Shown here piece after piece: positions 58,431 through 64,000 of a stretch of 64,000 nt of DNA. The stretch spans positions 20,867,501 through 20,931,500 of the forward strand of contig NC_052474.1 of NCBI RefSeq assembly GCF_009730915.1, written 5' to 3'. The DNA is from Dioscorea cayenensis subsp. rotundata. Its lineage: Eukaryota; Streptophyta; Magnoliopsida; Dioscoreales; Dioscoreaceae. The notes under the pieces are model-generated. The model was not told where the DNA came from and did no database searches. It was given only the letters and a program-made list of their open reading frames with translations. The position numbers and the translations under genes were made by a program. Each line of letters opens with the position of its first letter. The first letter of the stretch is position 1.

Positions 58431-59572
58431 ATGTATGGCTAGAGTTGAACTTTATAATTCAGTCAATGATATTAAAATTTGAGAATGTATGCACTATATA
58501 TTTTACAATAAAAAACTAAATACAGTGCCATTAACTCCCATTTTGGAGGTTAAAAATTCGATTTTTTTTAAACATGATTGAGGATTTAGGATGTATGTAA
58601 AGTGATTAATTTCATATTATCAAAATAAATAAAATCTAAATCGTTCATTTTGTGATTCAATAGTCAATGCCTCAAGGATATATCCAAAGATTTTGATTAG
58701 TCATGTATTGGATGCTTTAGATTTTTCTTCAGCATAAGCTTAAGATTTTTTTCTTCTTTTTCACACATGCATTTGATGCTTAATTGTCTAGTAACGTGAT
58801 ATGTTGTGGTTGTTGAATTTTCTTTAGTATCCTCAAAATATCCATGATTTTAATGCTATGGCCACTCATATTTAACAATAATGATCGAATGAGTTTGGTT
58901 TCATGATAACTAGTGGTAGTCTTATAACCATGTGTCAAAGCCCTAAGTAGAGAAACAGTGCGTCACATCTCGATTCTATGATAGTTATCCTGAAACCATG
59001 TCCATATAATTAACACTCACTATACTTTTTTTTTTGCATTTGATGAAGTAATCGTGGTTTTTGCAAAATTAATTAGGACATTAAAAGATTGTACAAAATG
59101 TACTATTACTTTAATGCAAATGGTCATTGAGAGAGCTAAAACTAAGCCAAGATTCTGACTAATCTCTATCCAAATTAGAAAGGTAATTGGTGAGCTTAAA
59201 TATAAAGTATTGATTTGATAAAATATTTTTTTTTGTATGACTAAATTTTTGTCTCAATTAAGACTTTTTTTTGTTGTAACTTACCATAAAGCTACATGAC
59301 TTACAATTCTGTCGCAATTAAAATTAATTATGTCATTAAATTAACATTAATGAATTATGAAAACCATTGAGATTTCAAATTATTCATTATGTACTACAAA
59401 GCATGCGAGGATTATATGAAGAATGATGAATGTACTGATTTTGTTAAAAAAATTTTAATAGAGTAATATATGTAAACAATCTTTATGGTATAAATAATAA
59501 GTAAAGGAAAGATTAATACATACTTCTAGTCATAGTAACACAAACAAAAATGTACTTGAAGCCAACAATTGA

Positions 59573-59702
59573 TTGATCTTTGACATTTGAATCTATGTTA
59601 AGATCAATACAGTATTCGCAAAAACGATAAATAAAAATTGATCTTTGACATTTGAATCTATGTTAAGATCAATACGGTATTCGAAAAAAACAATAAATAC
59701 AA
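59573..59702. repeat. Tandem duplication, period 65 bp
   Basis: TTGATCTTTGACATTTGAAT starts at 59573 and again at 59638. The two copies share ATCTATGTTAAGATCAATAC and GTATTCG with only a few differences (ACAGT/ACGGT, CGCAAAAACG/CGAAAAAAAC). Confidence 0.9.
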
Positions 59703-59897
59703 TGATGTTCTCTGGTTTATATACTATTAAAGAATTAGCATTGATTTCTAAATTATCAATTATGATTAACAATAGATTTTACTAATAAAGTTAGAAAATC
59801 ATAATTGATTTAAATTTAAATCTAAACCAATTTATTTAAATAAGATTCAAATTTACAACTTTAATCAACCATAACCAAGTGAAAATATTTATACAAA

Positions 59898-60080
59898 CAT
59901 TGGGCTACCCAAATGGATAAGACATTTGCTCTAATAAAGGGTCGGGTGTTCAAATCTCACTCCATGCACGGACAGTGGGGGGTCTCTACATGCACACAGG
60001 ATGCCATAAAGGACTTCTAATTAGGGAGTGGATTTGTAACCCAATCCTCGTGTTGCCGAATGAGAGGCATATGTCCAAAC
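59898..60080 (+). mobile_element. SINE-like element
   Basis: Box A-like TGGATAAGAC (59914-59923) and box B GGTGTTCAAATCTC (59945-59958) at tRNA spacing. The body has GGGGGGTCTCTACATGCAC and continues to about GCCGAATGAGAGGC. No target duplication was confirmed. Confidence 0.5.
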
Positions 60081-61451
60081 AATCAATTCCTGACTGTATG
60101 CATGCCCTGGTTGTTGCACTTGTCGCATTTGAAAAAAGGTTTATACATATTGAACATCCTCTCAAAGGCCTCATTAGTTGAGTAGGTTGAGCCCATAATT
60201 TTTGTACCATTGGGTGTTATACCATATAGAAATGTCTGGTACAAAGAGTATGTATATATATCTCATATGCAAATGTTGGCTGGCCAATAGGAAAGTAGTG
60301 ATTGGTTTTTAGATAAATTCCTAAATTTAGACCATTTGTTGATTTCGTTCAGGCATGCAATGAAATAAGTGGCATGATAATATTTTATTTTCTCGAGTTA
60401 CTAGTAATGGACTTCACATCTATCTCTTGTTCTGAACAAGATACACTGGACTCGTCACTCATGCAAGATATTAGAAAAGCCTAAGAAATCTTTAAGAAGA
60501 AAGCTGTTAATATAGGTTCAATTTGAGAAAGAAGACTAATTATGGTTTATGTTAATTATTTTAAATCTAATTTAAATCTTAATTTACTTTAGGATAAAAA
60601 TCAATTATTATTGCTGACATCTTTATCATTTCTGTTAATTATAATCAATATTTTTTTTGGATATTGATTTTCCATTAATATAGACTATTGTGCTTGTGAA
60701 TATATCTACTCATTTGAAGAAGAACAATGTTGATTTAAGGTATAACAAACAACATAGATTTGGAAAGTACCATGGTAATCTTAAAACATCAATATTAGTT
60801 TATTGTGATCTTCAAAAGTGAAGTTAAACATCTAAAATTCTACTTATCCAAATTGATAAGGCTGGCATGGAGCTATGCATTTTTCTCCCATACTATATAT
60901 GTATAATAAAGATTACTATATCAAACTCTATTAAATTTTCTAACATAAGTTAGAAGACTAGTAAATGAACTTGGCCTTACAAGATATGCTGGCACAAAAG
61001 ATGATGAAAATTTGGCAGCTTTGTAAATTGCTTTTAGTTTTTGTTGTGCAAAACTATTGCATAGCTAGCTAGTGTAAACCATGTTAGTTTTAATTACAAG
61101 AGGAAAGCAACTGTTGTACAAACCAATTACTCTGATCAATGCCTGTTTGAACCAATATAGAAATTCTTCATCCTTAATTGTTATTGATGTTGAAACAGAA
61201 CTGGAGAAGAGATTAATTTGCTTTTTTAAATCATGGAAAGCCTAAGCTTTTTCTTTATTACTTTCTTATATATATATATATATATATATTTGAGAGAAAG
61301 AGCTCACAGAGCTATTTTGTTAATATAAAAGAAGGGATTACAAGAGTTCTAAATTACAAACCAAAGCCAAAAGGCTACAATATTACTTTCTTATATTGTT
61401 AACTGCAATACTTATTCTAACAACCAAGATAAAAAGCATATCGATCCGGCG

Positions 61452-62682
61452 TTATATATATTTCTCGGTAACCTCAAGAAGACAGTCGAATAACTCTCGA
61501 GGTTTCGAGAGCATTACCATATGGTCTGAATCAATCTCTATAACTTCAGTAACTGAGGCCCTGTTGATCATCCATTGCTGAAAATTTTCAGTGAGGATCT
61601 TATCTTTGGTGCATTTGATGTACACTTTGGGGACTGATCCATATCTTTCCTTTGTGAACAAAGAGCTATCATGCAATTCAGAGACAAAAAGTTTGGAAGG
61701 TCTCATCAACTTTGAAGCTAATTTGACATCCTGAAATATTCATCCAAGAAGAAACTTGAAGAATCATGTATAATAATAAATTCACATAAGATAACTAGTT
61801 TTTTGCTTTCTTACTTCTGAAGGACAAAGTTGATACATCTTTTCTGTTAACAGTTGCTCTCCAAAAAGGACTGCTGTTGGAAGGTTCTCTGGGCCTTCAT
61901 CAAAGTAAAGCTGAGAATCGAGCAATGTCGACCCGTCGGAAGTCCTTCGATAATTCTGCATCTCAATAAACATATAACCGTTAGTTTATGACATATTAGA
62001 CTATACTTTGTCTATGTCTAGTAAGCTTTGTTAGATCAAAACTAAACAAAGATGAGAAATCCAAGTTTATCTATTTCAAATCCATATTTTTCTAATATAT
62101 GTCTTTTTTATACATACAAGACTATTTTAACTACTCATGTTCTAAACAAACCAAGCTTATTTTGGTTTGAATTTCATTCAAAACAGAATAAACTAATAAA
62201 AAACTAAGCCTTATATATTTAAATCATTTTTTTTTATATTAATCAATATGGAACTATTAGTTACTCTAATATGTTCTATACTTTTATATATATATATATA
62301 TATATATACTTGTATGAACCTCGATAAAAGACTCTGAAAGAGGAGAATCAGGGCTACAGATGAAAGCTGTGGCAAAGACAGCGACGGCAATCTTGTGTGG
62401 AAAGGCCTGAATGGCAAAGGAAATAGACATGCCACCTAAACTATGTCCAACAATCACCACCCTCTCATCCGGAAGAAGAGCAGACATGACTTCCATCAGA
62501 GGTTTTACATACTCACGCACTGACTTCACCTCACTGATGCTTGTAGAATCAATGCCACAACCAGTGAGGTCCATCGCCGTTACCTTGTGCCCCGCCGACT
62601 CGAGTAGAGATGCAAGCTTGTACCAGCACCATGCTCCATGCCCTGCACCATGAACTAGAATGAAGTGTGATCTCTTGCCCAT
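61452..62682 (-). CDS. Methylesterase, SABP2/MES family alpha/beta hydrolase
   Basis: Exons 62682-62320, 61955-61815 and 61730-61452 give 260 residues, the same length as tobacco SABP2. HFILVHGAGHGAWCWYKL carries the oxyanion-hole HGAG. The nucleophile Ser81 is in VVIVGHSLGG, Asp211 in IKCTKDK, and His238 in IDSDHMVML; the triad matches SABP2 numbering almost exactly. KMYQLCPSEDVKLASKLMRP and RYGSVPKVYI are further family blocks. Members hydrolyse methyl salicylate, methyl jasmonate or methyl-IAA; related proteins are hydroxynitrile lyases and polyneuridine aldehyde esterase. The exact substrate cannot be read from sequence. The exon 2 acceptor could be TGCAG at 61956 (used) or TTGAG 6 bp upstream, adding two residues. 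Confidence 0.93.
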
Positions 62683-62740
62683 GTTTCTGCTATATTAATG
62701 CTTTATTCATTCATCCAATATACTTCTTCATATATATCTA

Positions 62741-62743
<3 letters not shown>

Positions 62744-62807
<64 letters not shown>
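62744..62807. repeat. (AT)n microsatellite in the methylesterase promoter
   Basis: About 32 uninterrupted AT units lie 62-125 bp upstream of the minus-strand methylesterase ATG, where a TATA box or leader would be expected. Length is likely polymorphic. Confidence 0.95.
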
Positions 62808-62810
<3 letters not shown>

Positions 62811-64000
62811 AGAATGAAATGAAAGGGAAAATAAGAGGGAGGATGTTGTTTAATTTTTATTGTGTTCCGTTTTATAGACATGAGGTATGTGATTAATGTT
62901 GAATGATATATTAATTATGTGGATGCCAATGCCGGCAAATTTTGGCTCGTGTTCAATGGATAGCAAAAGAGCCACGCATGCATTTTGATATTCTTCTTGT
63001 CTTGGTACGTACTCTCAATTCTAAGTATGTTACTTGTTTGTTTTTAATTTGTTGTTGAATCTTTGGGTGCAACTCTATGAATTGTTGGAGCTTGGATCAT
63101 CATGTTCGTTTTTTATTTTTCTTGTATTTATTTGTTTCTCTTTTAGTTATTTGTATTTATTTATATGTTATTTATTGAAGTTATAGGTTTAAGATTTATT
63201 TGTTTGTAAATTAAAGAACAGGTACAAATGGATTGTCCAAATTATACACTTAGCAAAATATAATAAGTTTCATATTATGTTGGTTAAACCAAAGCAGTTC
63301 AGTGTCATTTATCATTGTTTCTCACATCATTTTTTTCATTGCAGAGTTGTCTATTTATTTCTATGGTTTTAAATTACTTCTATTTTTTTATATATCTTTT
63401 ACTAAGGTCATCTTTATTTATGTTTGTACTTGCTTTCTGTAATGTATAAATTAGATGATTTATTTTTTTAAAAAAAATTAAAATTAAAATTAAAAAACAA
63501 GTGTGATTTTCAATTGAAAGTTTTGGTTAAAAATTAGCGTACATTGCAATGGGACATTGTTTTTCATTTTGGCATTAAAATTATGAAGAAGATGTACTTT
63601 TTTGTCTCATAGTACCATGACATAAATTTTGACTATTGATGTACGTGTGAATCATTGGGAGGATATGATACACGTCAAGCATTCATGTCGTGTCATGGGT
63701 TAAATTATTTATTATTTTTTCATTTGATATAAATTTAAAAACTGAATAAATTACATCTTATGAATATATGTGGAGTTAATTACTACCTCAATAAATTTGT
63801 AATTTAATACCATATATGAGTTAAAGTTCGAATTCATCTCATCAGTAAAAAATCATAAAGCACTCTATGTAAAAAACCGATGCTAATAAACCAAAAAGAT
63901 CATTAAAAAATAAATCCTCATACACCAAATAAATTAAAAAAAAAATTCAATCTTTATTCATCAATAAATGACCAAACAAATGCTATATACTTATTATAAA
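62808..64000. other. AT-rich region at window end
   Basis: Upstream flank of the methylesterase gene. I see no gene, RNA or clear mobile element in it. Confidence 0.5.

Larger units (their letters stand above)
57259..61451. other. Gene-free region with SINE and LINE insertions
   Basis: No gene was supported over about 4.2 kb. It holds the PIP gene 3' UTR with a (TG)n run near 57307, two SINE-like elements near 57520 and 57960, a LINE insertion (58055-58430), a 65-bp tandem duplication (59573), a SINE-like element near 59898 and otherwise AT-rich sequence. All frames are under 75 codons and show no family signature. Confidence 0.6.

Noticed and set aside
1-64000. Search for CRISPR arrays, operons, phage or LTR retrovirus-like elements
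   Set aside because: No regularly spaced palindromic repeats, no clustered prokaryotic-type genes, and no gag/pol/integrase or paired long terminal repeats were recognised.

Overview
This is nuclear DNA of a flowering plant. The evidence is split genes with GT-AG introns, a plant-type U6 snRNA gene with an upstream sequence element (USE) and TATA box, chloroplast- and mitochondrion-targeted proteins of plant families (VIPP1, FKBP16-3, RBL13-type rhomboid, DUF936), AT-rich intergenic DNA full of (TA)n runs, and tRNA-derived SINEs, hAT-like MITEs and L1-type LINE fragments. Monocot or eudicot cannot be decided from what I can see. No LTR retrovirus kin, Polinton or broken toxin gene was recognised, and no bacterial-style system is present.

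Layout. 0-1 kb: 5' part of a class III peroxidase gene (minus strand, PRX26 type), whose distal catalytic His is a Ser. 2.8-3.0 kb: U6 snRNA with promoter (minus). 3.9-7.4 kb: RER1 Golgi-to-ER retrieval receptor (minus). 7.4-11 kb: gene-free AT-rich DNA. 11-16.6 kb: DUF936 protein (plus). 18.5-24 kb: organellar glyoxalase II (plus, 8 exons). 25.3-29.5 kb: type II prohibitin (plus, 5 exons), with an 86-bp minisatellite and an inverted-repeat element in its first intron. 29.5-35 kb: repeat-rich gap with a SINE flanked by a target-site duplication (TSD), a 0.5-kb direct duplication and an intact-ended hAT-type MITE. 35-38.4 kb: group I bZIP factor (plus). 38.4-41.7 kb: degenerate repeat array. 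41.75-43.6 kb: RBL13-like rhomboid (minus). 43.7-47.4 kb: gap with a LINE 3' fragment. 47.4-47.8 kb: small Pro/Ser-rich protein ending in a Cys cluster (plus). 48.1-50.3 kb: thylakoid FKBP16-3 immunophilin (minus). 50.8-55.6 kb: VIPP1/IM30 (plus). 57.0-57.3 kb: PIP-type secreted signalling peptide (plus). 57.3-61.4 kb: gap with SINEs, a LINE insertion with a 16-bp TSD and a tandem duplication. 61.45-62.7 kb: methylesterase of the SABP2/MES family (minus).

Most genes are unrelated housekeeping or signalling genes, as expected for a plant chromosome arm. Two relations stand out. FKBP16-3 and VIPP1 lie head to head over only 491 bp, and both products act in chloroplast thylakoid biogenesis. Several 5' regions (prohibitin, RBL13-like, and the FKBP16-3/VIPP1 divergent promoter) share exact GATCC- and CCCGAATCCG-type promoter words. 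Exon models were built by hand from splice sites, reading phase and remembered family members. Splice choices are firm where phase and homology agree and are marked where they are not.
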